This document shows positions 50,149 through 58,619 of a DNA stretch of 64,000 nt, one piece after another. The stretch is from an uncultured Burkholderiales bacterium (GTDB lineage: Bacteria > Pseudomonadota > Gammaproteobacteria > Burkholderiales > Burkholderiaceae_C): NCBI GenBank assembly GCA_903830725.1, contig CAIKVH010000107.1, forward strand, positions 19,683 to 83,682. The letters are read 5' to 3'. A program made the position numbers and the translations under genes. The notes below the pieces were generated by a model. That model made no database searches. It was not told the origin of the DNA and saw nothing but the letters and a program-made list of their open reading frames with translations. Position 1 is the stretch's first letter; every line of letters begins with the position of its first letter.

Positions 50149-51105
50149 ATGGAATTTTTTAAGCTTCGTCGCGATATCCCGTTCATGCGCCATGCCTTGG
50201 CTTTCAATGCGGTTTCATTTGTTACTTTTTTAGCCGCTATTTTTTTCCTGTTTAGTAAAGGGTTGCATCTTTCGGTTGAGTTTACGGGTGGAACTCTGGT
50301 CGAAGTCCATTTCGCTCACAGTGTTGACTTGGACGAACTGCGCACTCAAATTAATTCGCTAGGGTACAGTGACGTTCAGGTTCAAAACTTTGGTTCAACG
50401 CAAGACGTACTCATCAGAATGCCTGTACTGAAAAGCATCACCTCCGGCGAACAAAGTACTCAAGTCATGGATAAGCTTAGGCAAGTTGATTCAAATGCCG
50501 CACTAAGACGAAGTGAGTTTGTTGGGCCTCAAGTTGGAGATGAATTAACGATAGACGGATTAAAAGCCTTGGCCTGTGTTGTCGTTGGAATCATGATATA
50601 TCTAGCTATTCGCTTTGAATGGAAATACGCCGTAGCAGGAATTGTTGCCAACCTTCACGATGTGATTATTATTTTGGGCTTCTTCGCAGCATTTCAATGG
50701 GAGTTCTCTCTACCCGTTTTAGCTGCTGTTTTAGCTGTGTTAGGTTACTCGGTGAACGAATCTGTGGTTATATTTGACCGTATAAGGGAAAACTTCAAGC
50801 GACTTCGCAAGCTTGAGACTATCCACATCATTGATAACGCCATTACTTCCACGATGAGTCGTACGATTATCACTCACGGTTGCACGCAGCTTATGGTGCT
50901 GTCAATGCTTTTGTTTGGCGGAGAAACACTCCACTATTTTGCTCTAGCCCTAACAATTGGAATCTTGTTTGGTATCTATTCCTCTGTCTTCGTTGCAGCG
51001 GCGCTAGCCATGTGGCTTGGAATTAAAAGAGAAGACTTGATTAAAACCAACGCAAAAGGTGGAGATATTGATCCTAACGATCCAAACTCTGGCGCTGTCG
51101 TTTAA
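50149..51105 (+). CDS. secF: Protein translocase subunit SecF
   Basis: 318 residues from ATG at 50149. A TTG two codons upstream is possible, but AAAGGGGA is better placed for the ATG. LSVEFTGGTLVEV (SecF P1 start) and VNESVVIFDRIRENFK (the conserved TM4 region) are present. It forms the SecDF complex with SecD. Helices are spaced as in the family. A stem-loop with a T-run follows 45 bp after the stop. Confidence 0.97.
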   Translation: MEFFKLRRDIPFMRHALAFNAVSFVTFLAAIFFLFSKGLHLSVEFTGGTLVEVHFAHSVDLDELRTQINSLGYSDVQVQNFGSTQDVLIRMPVLKSITSGEQSTQVMDKLRQVDSNAALRRSEFVGPQVGDELTIDGLKALACVVVGIMIYLAIRFEWKYAVAGIVANLHDVIIILGFFAAFQWEFSLPVLAAVLAVLGYSVNESVVIFDRIRENFKRLRKLETIHIIDNAITSTMSRTIITHGCTQLMVLSMLLFGGETLHYFALALTIGILFGIYSSVFVAAALAMWLGIKREDLIKTNAKGGDIDPNDPNSGAVV

Positions 51106-51150
51106 GGTTTTTATATTTTCGAGAAGCTTATTTTCTAAGCGAGGACGGGG

Positions 51151-51180
51151 GGCTCGACTTCTCATTCAGAGCCTTTTTTT
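51151..51180 (+). terminator. Intrinsic-type terminator after secF
   Basis: GGCTC (51151-51155) pairs with GAGCC (51169-51173) around a 13-base loop, followed by seven T. The T-run overlaps the stop codon of the convergent smg gene. A second short hairpin (GCTTA-TTTTC-TAAGC, 51126-51140) precedes it. The stem is short, so strength is uncertain. Confidence 0.5.
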
Positions 51181-51694
51181 AGTGGCAGATCCTGTCTTCA
51201 TCGTCGCACAACTCATCCAGCACGAGCACATCAGGTTCAATTCCGAAACTCCAATAAACCATTAAGATAATAATCTTAAAATCGTCCAGAGCAACATGCT
51301 CGACTGGAGAGGCCATTGAACGCTCTAAAACGATCTCTCTCATCGCACATGGCATGACGCCTGCACTTTCTAAAAACTGTAAAAATCCAAGGCATTCTCC
51401 GCCTAAGCGGTTTAATTCGCTCTGAGAGTAAATTCTCAAACTATTGGAGGAAGGCTCCAGCACCAACGGTACTTGTGACTGTGGCACTAATGACGTAGCG
51501 CTTGCTTTTGGCGCAATATCAATTATGTCTGCGCTTTTAGATGCGGCATCGAGGCCCTCAAGCCAGTCTAAGGCCTGCTCTATTTCGTCTCCCTCAAAAC
51601 CGGCGGCACTCAGCCTACGACCCAGCAAGGGGAGCTCTGGACAGGCTTCAGCCTCCCAGTAATGTTCATATACAAAAACAAGAACATCAAACAT
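51179..51694 (-). CDS. smg: Smg/DUF494 protein
   Basis: A 171-residue protein of the Smg family: MFDVLVFVYEHYWEAEACPELPLLG (first part of the N-terminus) and FEGDEIEQALDWLEGL, an HTH-like helical region, are typical, as is the C-terminal ILMVYWSFGIEPDVLVLDELC region. Function is unclear; in most Burkholderiales it sits between dprA and topB. Here it faces away from def, with no dprA between. Confidence 0.93.
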   Translation of the reverse strand: MFDVLVFVYEHYWEAEACPELPLLGRRLSAAGFEGDEIEQALDWLEGLDAASKSADIIDIAPKASATSLVPQSQVPLVLEPSSNSLRIYSQSELNRLGGECLGFLQFLESAGVMPCAMREIVLERSMASPVEHVALDDFKIIILMVYWSFGIEPDVLVLDELCDDEDRICH

Positions 51695-51769
51695 ATGCCC
51701 TAATATACCTCTATTTCGAACAAATGAATTGGTATTTGTAAAAAATTAATGCCTTCATTCAAAAAAAGT

Positions 51770-51798
51770 TTAACAGTTTGATAGTTTAAAATTATAGA
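51770..51798 (+). promoter_or_regulatory. Candidate sigma70-type promoter of def-fmt
   Basis: TTAACA (five of six to TTGACA) and TATAGA (four of six to TATAAT) with exactly 17 bp between, about 66 bp upstream of the def ATG in an AT-rich gap with no other gene trace. No LexA or other operator was seen. Based on consensus only. Confidence 0.45.
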
Positions 51799-51864
51799 GA
51801 GTCTTACTTTAAGTTTTTTATATCTCCCAAGACAACATACGTTAAATCAACGAAAATAAGCGGT

Positions 51865-52374
51865 ATGGCATTACTGAATATTCTTTGCTACCCAGATCCT
51901 CGCCTGCACACCGTTGCAACGCCAGTCAAAGAGATCGTCAATGAAACTCTAACGCTGATTGAGAACATGATTGAGACGATGTATGAGTCTAACGGCATTG
52001 GCCTCGCCGCGACTCAAGTTGATGTTCATCAAAGAATTATTGTTTTAGATGTCTCCGATGAGAGAAATAGCCCAATGGTGCTTATTAATCCGGAGATCAT
52101 ATGGACTCACCCCGATAGAGTTAAAGGAGAAGAAGGATGTTTATCAGTTCCAAACACCTACGACGGAGTGGAGCGGTCCATTGAGGTAAAAGTAAAAGCA
52201 ATGGGTAAAGCTGGCGAACTGCAAGAGATTCATGCCAAGGAATTACTCGCCGTTTGCATACAGCACGAAATGGACCATCTTCTTGGCAAAGTCTTTGTTG
52301 ATTACTTATCGCCTTTAAAGCGCAACAGAATTAAAACAAAAATGCTAAAACTTCAGCGTGAAAACAGTCATTGA
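51865..52374 (+). CDS. def: Peptide deformylase
   Basis: A 169-residue metallo-enzyme that removes formyl from new proteins. The three motifs are intact: GIGLAATQ (44-51), EGCLSVP with metal-binding Cys92, and QHEMDH with His134, Glu135 and His138. It is translated ahead of fmt, which overlaps it by 4 bp as TTGA if the first TTG is used. Confidence 0.98.
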   Translation: MALLNILCYPDPRLHTVATPVKEIVNETLTLIENMIETMYESNGIGLAATQVDVHQRIIVLDVSDERNSPMVLINPEIIWTHPDRVKGEEGCLSVPNTYDGVERSIEVKVKAMGKAGELQEIHAKELLAVCIQHEMDHLLGKVFVDYLSPLKRNRIKTKMLKLQRENSH

Positions 52375-53402
52375 CTCAGCCTTTTAATTCATTGTCCAAA
52401 AATCTTAGCTCGCCCCTTCGTGTCGTCTTTGCGGGCACACCCGCATTCGCTAGGGTAGCACTGGAGCTTATTAACAAAGTCGAGCCCCACAATCAACAAG
52501 TAGTCGGCGTTCTCACTCAACCTGATCGTCCTGCAGGGCGAGGCTTAAAACTTCATTCATCTGAAGTAAAAAACTACGCTGTCGAGCATGGATTGCCTGT
52601 TATACAACCGCGAAGTCTTCGCCTTGACGGTAAATTTCCACAAGATGCTCAGCAAGCACTAGACCAGCTTAAGGCTTGGAGACCCGATGTTATTGTCGTT
52701 GCTGCTTATGGTCTGATACTTCCCCAATGGACTCTTGACCTTGCCCCATTTGGTTGCTTAAATATTCACGCCTCTTTACTACCGCGTTGGCGAGGTGCTG
52801 CCCCAATTCACAGAGCCATCGAGGCAGGCGACGATATGACCGGTATATGCATTATGCAAATGGACGCGGGCCTTGACACCGGGGGAATTCTAGCCAAGGA
52901 GAGCTGTCTGATTCTTCCTACTGATACCACGGACTCTCTTCATGAGCGCCTTGCCAACATTGGGGCTAAACTTTTACTAAGCACCTTGACTCATCTTCCT
53001 TCCCTTCAAGTCACTCCTCAGGCCACTGAAGGCGTTAACTATGCTCGGAAGATAGAAAAAACAGAAACATGGATAGACTGGTCTATGAACTCATTTTTTA
53101 TCGAGCGCAAGATGCGCGCTTTTTCAAGCACACCGGGCTTACAAACTCACACTGCAGGAGAGGTATTTAAAATATGGAGTGGGCAGGCGTTACCAATCCC
53201 TCACGCAACTCCTGCAACCGACAGCACTCCGGGCACTATCGTGAAAATCGACCATGAAGGTATCGACGTAATTTGTGGTTCTGGTGTCTTTAGAATTATT
53301 CAAATCCAACGCTCTGGCGGTAAGCGAATGCCGATTGAATCTTTCATTTTGGGCAGCTCACTTCAACAGGGGAATAGCTTTGTATCTGGCCCCGCCTCTT
53401 GA
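52371..53402 (+). CDS. fmt: Methionyl-tRNA formyltransferase
   Basis: About 343 residues if the TTG at 52371 is used. The TTG at 52392 would still keep the whole domain, which starts at LRVVFAGTPAFA. The N-domain has IHASLLPRWRGAAPIHRAI (substrate loop) and MDAGLDTGGIL; the C-terminal domain (EKTETWIDWSM, FKIWSGQ) binds tRNA. The 10-formyl-THF enzyme pairs with def for N-terminal formylation and its removal. Confidence 0.96.
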   Translation: MTQPFNSLSKNLSSPLRVVFAGTPAFARVALELINKVEPHNQQVVGVLTQPDRPAGRGLKLHSSEVKNYAVEHGLPVIQPRSLRLDGKFPQDAQQALDQLKAWRPDVIVVAAYGLILPQWTLDLAPFGCLNIHASLLPRWRGAAPIHRAIEAGDDMTGICIMQMDAGLDTGGILAKESCLILPTDTTDSLHERLANIGAKLLLSTLTHLPSLQVTPQATEGVNYARKIEKTETWIDWSMNSFFIERKMRAFSSTPGLQTHTAGEVFKIWSGQALPIPHATPATDSTPGTIVKIDHEGIDVICGSGVFRIIQIQRSGGKRMPIESFILGSSLQQGNSFVSGPAS

Positions 53403-53427
53403 CTGCGTTTGATCCATATTAGCCATC

Positions 53428-54177
53428 ATGTTCTTTATTAAAGAAAACTATTCCCATCCCTCTTTTAAGTTAGGGATTAAAGATATCAGTAGCGCTGCCC
53501 CAGGAATTGCTGCTTGGGGTCTGATGATTGGTGTTGCAATGATTCAATCAGGGATGAGTGTTTTCGATTCGATTTTGATGACTTTAATTGTCTTTGCTGG
53601 CAGTTCACAGCTCGCAGCCATTCCCCTGCTCGTCGCAGGAGCTCCTATATGGGTAATTTGGGCAACGGCATTTTGTGTGAATCTACGTTTCGTTGTCTTT
53701 AGCGCACATCTAAGGGCTTATATGATGGGCTGGCCCAGGTGGCATCGTTTAGTGGCGGCTTACCTAACTGCTGATCTCTCTTATGTCCAATTTGTAAAAC
53801 GTTTTGAGGCACCCGCTAGCGATCCAATTGGAAAAAGAAGTGAGCAGGCCTATTTGGCGGGTAACTGCTTTCTCAACTGGGCGAGTTGGATGATAGCAAG
53901 TCTTTTGGGAATTGCTTTAGCACGGCACATCCCTGCAGATTGGGGACTAGGGTTCGCCGGCGTATTGGCGTTGGTTGGTGTTACATGCTCCCTAGCGGCA
54001 TCCCCACTAAAGCTCATCTCTTGTTTAATAGGTGGCGTCATGGCAATTGTATTTTTCTCACTCCCCTTAAAATTAAATATTTTGATCGCCATAACCTTTG
54101 CTGTAATCTTTTGCCTAGGCATTGAATACCTTCAAGCCAGGTACTTGCGACTTCGCGAGGTTGAAACCTATGAATGA
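53428..54177 (+). CDS. azlC: AzlC-family amino-acid exporter large subunit
   Basis: 249 residues with about seven membrane segments, including GMSVFDSILMTLIVFAGSSQ and PIWVIWATAFCVNLRFVVFS, both typical of AzlC/YgaZ. With AzlD it exports branched-chain or related amino acids (4-azaleucine resistance in Bacillus). It lies 25 bp after fmt and overlaps azlD by 8 bp. The exact substrate is unknown. Confidence 0.92.
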   Translation: MFFIKENYSHPSFKLGIKDISSAAPGIAAWGLMIGVAMIQSGMSVFDSILMTLIVFAGSSQLAAIPLLVAGAPIWVIWATAFCVNLRFVVFSAHLRAYMMGWPRWHRLVAAYLTADLSYVQFVKRFEAPASDPIGKRSEQAYLAGNCFLNWASWMIASLLGIALARHIPADWGLGFAGVLALVGVTCSLAASPLKLISCLIGGVMAIVFFSLPLKLNILIAITFAVIFCLGIEYLQARYLRLREVETYE

Positions 54178-54514
54178 TTTTTGGCACATTATCGTGATTT
54201 TGGGATTGGCTTTAATCACACTTATCACACGCTCTTTTTTCTTATTCTCTGAGCGACAATGGCAACTCCCGTCTTGGATGCAAAGAGGTCTCCAATTTGC
54301 GCCCATCGCCGCCTTATCTGCTGTTATCATTCCTGAAATTTTTATGCTGAATTCACAAATTGCAGCCCCTTGGACAAATCCCCGTGTTTACGCTGCAATT
54401 GGAGGAACTCTGTTTTTTATGGCTAGAAAAGGGCAAGGCCAAGTTGTACTGGGCACCATATTGTTTGGAATGTCCATTTATTTGCCACTTCATTTGGGTT
54501 TAGGCTGGAATTAG
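54170..54514 (+). CDS. azlD: AzlD-family amino-acid exporter small subunit
   Basis: 114 residues from ATG at 54170 (MNDFWHIIVILGLALITLITR); an in-frame start at 54122 lies deep within azlC and is unlikely. It has four hydrophobic segments. The LQFAPIAALSAVIIPEI motif is characteristic. Partner of AzlC; overlap indicates coupled translation. Confidence 0.9.
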   Translation: MNDFWHIIVILGLALITLITRSFFLFSERQWQLPSWMQRGLQFAPIAALSAVIIPEIFMLNSQIAAPWTNPRVYAAIGGTLFFMARKGQGQVVLGTILFGMSIYLPLHLGLGWN

Positions 54515-54545
54515 CGTAGCCCATTAAAACATTTATTTACCACTT

Positions 54546-55256
54546 ATGATTGATAAATTTGTCGCTACGGCTGAACAAGCTTTTGCCGATATCAAATCAG
54601 GTTCCACCATTATGGTTGGTGGATTCGGGACCGCTGGTATTCCCAACGAACTCATTGAGGGCCTCTTAGGGGTACTTCAAGACTTGGATATACGTGAGCT
54701 CACAATTATTAACAACAACGCAGGAAATGGAGAGCGAGGACTCGCCGCCCTTTTAAAAACTGAACGCGTTCAAAAAATTGTTTGCAGTTACCCCAGACAA
54801 AGTGATTCTTATGTTTTTGATGCTCTTTATAAATCCGGAAAAATTAAGCTAGAACTTGTCCCTCAAGGCAATTTGGCTGAGCGAATCAGGGCTGCAGGGG
54901 CAGGTGTTGGTGCTTTTTTTACACCAACTGGGTACGGTACTGAATTGGCTAAGTATTCGGATGGGTCTCCTAAAGAAACTCGTGAAATCGATGGCCGAAT
55001 GTATGTTTTAGAGTACCCATTGCATGCGGATTTTGCGTTAATTAAAGCCTATAAGGGAGACCGATGGGGCAATTTAATTTACCGTAAGTCTGCCCGTAAC
55101 TTTGGGCCTATTATGGCTATGGCCGCTCGGTGTACAGTTGCTTCGGTTTATGAGCGCGTTGAACTTGGGGAGCTTGATCCTGAGTCGATCGTGACCCCTG
55201 GTATATTTGTCAACAAACTACTCTGTGTTGCTGAGCCTAGTCATAGAGAACCCTAG
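54546..55256 (+). CDS. 3-oxoacid CoA-transferase subunit A
   Basis: A 236-residue alpha subunit of the SCOT/PcaI/AtoD family, with GGFGTAGIPNELIEGLL near the start and AERIRAAGAGVGAFFTPTG in the middle (the CoA-binding GxGGF region). It transfers CoA from succinyl-CoA to a 3-oxo acid such as acetoacetate or 3-oxoadipate; the substrate cannot be resolved here because no other catabolic genes are adjacent. It follows azlD by 31 bp. Confidence 0.92.
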   Translation: MIDKFVATAEQAFADIKSGSTIMVGGFGTAGIPNELIEGLLGVLQDLDIRELTIINNNAGNGERGLAALLKTERVQKIVCSYPRQSDSYVFDALYKSGKIKLELVPQGNLAERIRAAGAGVGAFFTPTGYGTELAKYSDGSPKETREIDGRMYVLEYPLHADFALIKAYKGDRWGNLIYRKSARNFGPIMAMAARCTVASVYERVELGELDPESIVTPGIFVNKLLCVAEPSHREP

Positions 55257-55341
55257 ATATTAGAAATCCAGGTAAGTACTCAATCTTTTTACTCCTTTAA
55301 ATCCCTCGCCCTTACATTAGTGACATAGTGAGAACGTCTTT

Positions 55342-55989
55342 ATGAGTTATCAAATCAAAAGCAAAGATGCCATTGCGGCTCGAATTGCGCAAGATATTCC
55401 TAATGGGGCTTATGTCAACCTTGGAATTGGTATGCCAGTTTTAGTGGCCAATCACCTCTGCGTTGAGTCCGAGATTTGTTTACACAGTGAAAACGGTATT
55501 CTGGGTATGGGGCCTTCTCCCGCAAAGGGCGATGAGGATTATGACCTCATAAATGCGGGGAAACAACCCGTTACGCTTCGTCGCGGTGGGGCCTTCTTTC
55601 ACCATGCCGATAGTTTCGCAATGATGCGAGCAGGCCATCTTGATATTTGTGTCCTTGGCGCTTTTCAAGTCTCGGTCAAAGGTGATCTTGCAAATTGGCA
55701 TACTGGTTTGCCTCAAGATATTCCAGCTGTAGGCGGCGCAATGGATTTGGCCATTGGTGCAAAGCAAACCTGGGTCATGATGGATTTACTGACCAAAACA
55801 GGTCAATGCAAAATAGTACAAGAATGCGCATACCCATTGACTGGACTGAAGTGTGTTAAGCGGATATATACCGATCACGCCACCTTTGAATGCTCCCCCA
55901 CCGATTTGTGGGTCATTGACCGGGTCGCAGGACTGAGTCTGTCTGCTCTGGAGTCCATTACGGGTCTTAAGTTACGCGAAAAAATTTAA
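55342..55989 (+). CDS. 3-oxoacid CoA-transferase subunit B
   Basis: A 215-residue beta subunit: [12 protein letters not shown], then [13 protein letters not shown] containing the Glu that forms the CoA thioester, and [17 protein letters not shown]. It acts with the upstream subunit A. The two genes are 85 bp apart, wider than the usual overlap in pca operons, but no hairpin or promoter is evident between them. Confidence 0.92.
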   Translation: MSYQIKSKDAIAARIAQDIPNGAYVNLGIGMPVLVANHLCVESEICLHSENGILGMGPSPAKGDEDYDLINAGKQPVTLRRGGAFFHHADSFAMMRAGHLDICVLGAFQVSVKGDLANWHTGLPQDIPAVGGAMDLAIGAKQTWVMMDLLTKTGQCKIVQECAYPLTGLKCVKRIYTDHATFECSPTDLWVIDRVAGLSLSALESITGLKLREKI

Positions 55990-55997
55990 CTGTTTTT

Positions 55998-56012
55998 AGG
56001 AGACAACTCTTG
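55998..56012 (+). promoter_or_regulatory. Ribosome binding site of pgk and start choice
   Basis: AGGAGA at 55998-56003 is six bases from TTG (56010) and twelve from ATG (56016). Spacing favours the TTG; the ATG would leave a protein starting MIRF, also normal. The start remains open. Confidence 0.6.
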
Positions 56013-57215
56013 CATATGATTCGATTTAAAGACCTTTGCGACCAAGGTCTGGTAAAGGGTAAAAGAGTTTTTATCAGAGCTGATTTAAATGTTCCTCTAG
56101 ACTCCGAAGGTCAAATCACAGAAGACACGCGTGTTAAGGCATCTTTGCCTTGCATCCAGATGGCCCTTGCCGCCGGGGCGGCCGTAATGGTTACCTCTCA
56201 CTTGGGTCGCCCAACAGAGGGAACACTCACCCAGCAAGACTCCCTGCAAGTAGTTGCATTAAAAATTAGCGCGCTACTAGGGATTCCCGTGCCCTTAAAA
56301 ACCAACTGGATTGACGGCGTTAATGTGACTACTGGAGATGTGGTTTTGCTCGAGAATTGTCGGGTGAACGTTGGGGAAAAGAAAAACACTATGTCATTGG
56401 CCCAAAAGATGGCCGCGCTTTGCGACATCTATGTAAACGATGCATTTGGTACGGCGCACCGCGCTGAGGCGACCACTTACGGAATTGCCGAATATGCTCC
56501 TATTGCCTGTGCAGGACCCCTCCTATCAGCAGAAATCGATGCAATCACAATGGCACTGGCCAATCCCAGTCGACCATTGGTGGCAATTGTTGCTGGATCT
56601 AAGGTTTCTACAAAACTCTCCATTCTTGAATCCCTTGCATCAAAGGTTGATCAATTAATTGTGGGAGGCGGTATAGCCAACACCTTTCTTTTAGCAAGCG
56701 GATTACAAATTGGAAAAAGTTTGGCTGAACCAGCACTTTTGGAGCAAGCTGTATCTGTGATGAAGTCAATGCGGGCGCGTGGTGCAGCAGTGCCCTTGCC
56801 AACAGACGTTGTGGTTGCCAAAAGCTTTGATTCAAATGCTACTGCCACCATTAAAAATATCAAAGATATCGCTACTGACGATTTGATTTTGGATATCGGC
56901 CCCGACACTGCTCATCTGCTTGCCACCCAACTCACAAGGGCGGGGACCATCGTTTGGAACGGGCCGGTCGGCGTTTTTGAATTTGAAGCCTTCTCAAAGG
57001 GCACCGAAGTCATTGCTCAAGCAATAGCCACCTCTCAAGCGTTCACGATTGCGGGGGGAGGGGATACTTTGGCGGCGATTGCAAAGTACGGGATAGAAGA
57101 TAAGATCAGCTACATCTCTACCGGAGGAGGAGCATTCCTCGAAATGCTAGAGGGGAAGATCCTTCCAGCAATCGAGATACTCAATAAACGCGCGCAAGCA
57201 GAAACTCAAAGCTAG
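56010..57215 (+). CDS. pgk: Phosphoglycerate kinase
   Basis: A 401-residue kinase (399 from the ATG), normal length. [12 protein letters not shown] and the C-terminal [17 protein letters not shown] segment ([15 protein letters not shown]) are the substrate and nucleotide motifs. It transfers phosphate between 1,3-bisphosphoglycerate and ADP in glycolysis. It starts the glycolysis/purine block, interrupted here by the desaturase on the other strand. Confidence 0.98.
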   Translation: MHMIRFKDLCDQGLVKGKRVFIRADLNVPLDSEGQITEDTRVKASLPCIQMALAAGAAVMVTSHLGRPTEGTLTQQDSLQVVALKISALLGIPVPLKTNWIDGVNVTTGDVVLLENCRVNVGEKKNTMSLAQKMAALCDIYVNDAFGTAHRAEATTYGIAEYAPIACAGPLLSAEIDAITMALANPSRPLVAIVAGSKVSTKLSILESLASKVDQLIVGGGIANTFLLASGLQIGKSLAEPALLEQAVSVMKSMRARGAAVPLPTDVVVAKSFDSNATATIKNIKDIATDDLILDIGPDTAHLLATQLTRAGTIVWNGPVGVFEFEAFSKGTEVIAQAIATSQAFTIAGGGDTLAAIAKYGIEDKISYISTGGGAFLEMLEGKILPAIEILNKRAQAETQS

Positions 57216-57233
57216 CCGATTTTGTAGATTAAG

Positions 57234-58319
57234 TTATACGTTTACAGGGCAAGGTACGCTTGTAAATTCGCCGTCGTAATCGGTCCAACACTTGTGCGTA
57301 AAGTCATATAACTTACAGCATTTAGCCGTTTCGAAATACCATGACCAAGAAAATGGCTGAACAATAATCCGCTCGGGTAATAAATTTTCTAATTTTTCTT
57401 GAGCCGATTTAAGTTTGTATAAAGGGATACTCATATCCACGTGATGCGCCGTGTGCTCCATGATGTGGTGCAATAAAGCGCCAATCTTAAATGGAAAGGT
57501 CAAATGAACTGTAGTTGACACAAAGGGTTGTGCTTTTGACCAAGCACTGCGGTCGTCATGCCAGGACACTTTGACATGCGTATGGTGAACGTAAACGACG
57601 AAGCCAATCATTGCACACCAAAACATAAAGGGCACAAAGACTGATACAAATAGCACCCATGCAATTGATTGTTGAGTAGCATAGGAGGCCCATACACTTG
57701 CGCAAAGCCAGAGGCCTGCAAACGCACAGACCAACAAATTGTCTTGAATAAATATTGGGCGCTTAGTTGGCATTTGCTCTGTAGTTGGAAAAATCATCTT
57801 TTTCCACCAAATTTCGATCATGTAATAGAGCCCCGGCGCCCAACCGCTTCTGTACGCACGGTCCAAAAGTCTTCCCTTAAAACTCAATTGACTATATTCT
57901 TCTTTGGTCAATGGCGCCCAAACAAAATCAAAGCCCTTTAAATTTGTATATCCATGATGAACCACATTGTGCCCAATATCCCAAAGGCTGTAGGGCGTTA
58001 AGGAAGGCAAAAAGGCTATGCGTCCCAACCACTTGTTAAGCGTTCTGTGTGGTGTTAAGCTTTGGTGACATGCGTCGTGACCGATGATAAACAGCCTGCC
58101 GATACAAAAGCCTGCACCCACAGCACAAAGCAATTGCAGCCAAATGGAGTTGCACAAAACAGAACCAGCCAACAAAGCAGCCCAAAGAGCATAATCCAAA
58201 ACTAGCAAAGCTAAGGCCTTAAGGGTGGTCTTGCTAGACAAGGGAATTAGCCACTCACGGATTACTTTGCGGTGAGGGATGGGTTCGCCTGGTGGGATAG
58301 GTAATTCTGGGTAGTTCAT
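57234..58319 (-). CDS. Fatty-acid desaturase (acyl-lipid type)
   Basis: 361 residues. The three His boxes of membrane desaturases are complete: HDACH (81-85), HNVVHH (117-122) and HTAHH (289-293). Four hydrophobic segments lie around residues 35-80 and 195-245. The pattern resembles delta-9 or omega-type acyl-lipid desaturases; regiochemistry cannot be read from sequence. It is on the minus strand between pgk and pyk and has its own divergent upstream region with pyk. Confidence 0.92.
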   Translation of the reverse strand: MNYPELPIPPGEPIPHRKVIREWLIPLSSKTTLKALALLVLDYALWAALLAGSVLCNSIWLQLLCAVGAGFCIGRLFIIGHDACHQSLTPHRTLNKWLGRIAFLPSLTPYSLWDIGHNVVHHGYTNLKGFDFVWAPLTKEEYSQLSFKGRLLDRAYRSGWAPGLYYMIEIWWKKMIFPTTEQMPTKRPIFIQDNLLVCAFAGLWLCASVWASYATQQSIAWVLFVSVFVPFMFWCAMIGFVVYVHHTHVKVSWHDDRSAWSKAQPFVSTTVHLTFPFKIGALLHHIMEHTAHHVDMSIPLYKLKSAQEKLENLLPERIIVQPFSWSWYFETAKCCKLYDFTHKCWTDYDGEFTSVPCPVNV

Positions 58320-58619
58320 AGCTTATTCTCTAATTCGTTTATACCAAACGTAGTTATGCCTAAAGTACCAAACATTGTACCCATCCGTTTGTATATATTG
58401 TCTGATTTGCATCAATAGACTTGCATTTTGTGGTTGCTTTCAGCAACCCCCTTACTTCACTTAAAAACTTCACGGGTTGCGCCTGTTCTGTCAATACTTT
58501 TGTCAACCAAATAAGTGGACATTTACCCTCGTTAGAATCCTTTAGTTTCGTGCAAGAATCTATTGGCCCGCATATTCAAGTGGCAATTAACGCTAGCCCC
58601 TCACCTTTGGAAATTACAT
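58320..58619. other. Divergent control region between the desaturase and pyk
   Basis: A 300 bp AT-rich gap. It holds GGTTGCTTTCAGCAACC (58432-58448), a 7-bp stem with a 3-base loop that shares its GGTTGC/GCAACC arms with the atp leader hairpin. No convincing -35/-10 pair was found in either direction. The frame at 58421-58681 read on the plus strand is a shadow that runs into pyk. Confidence 0.45.
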
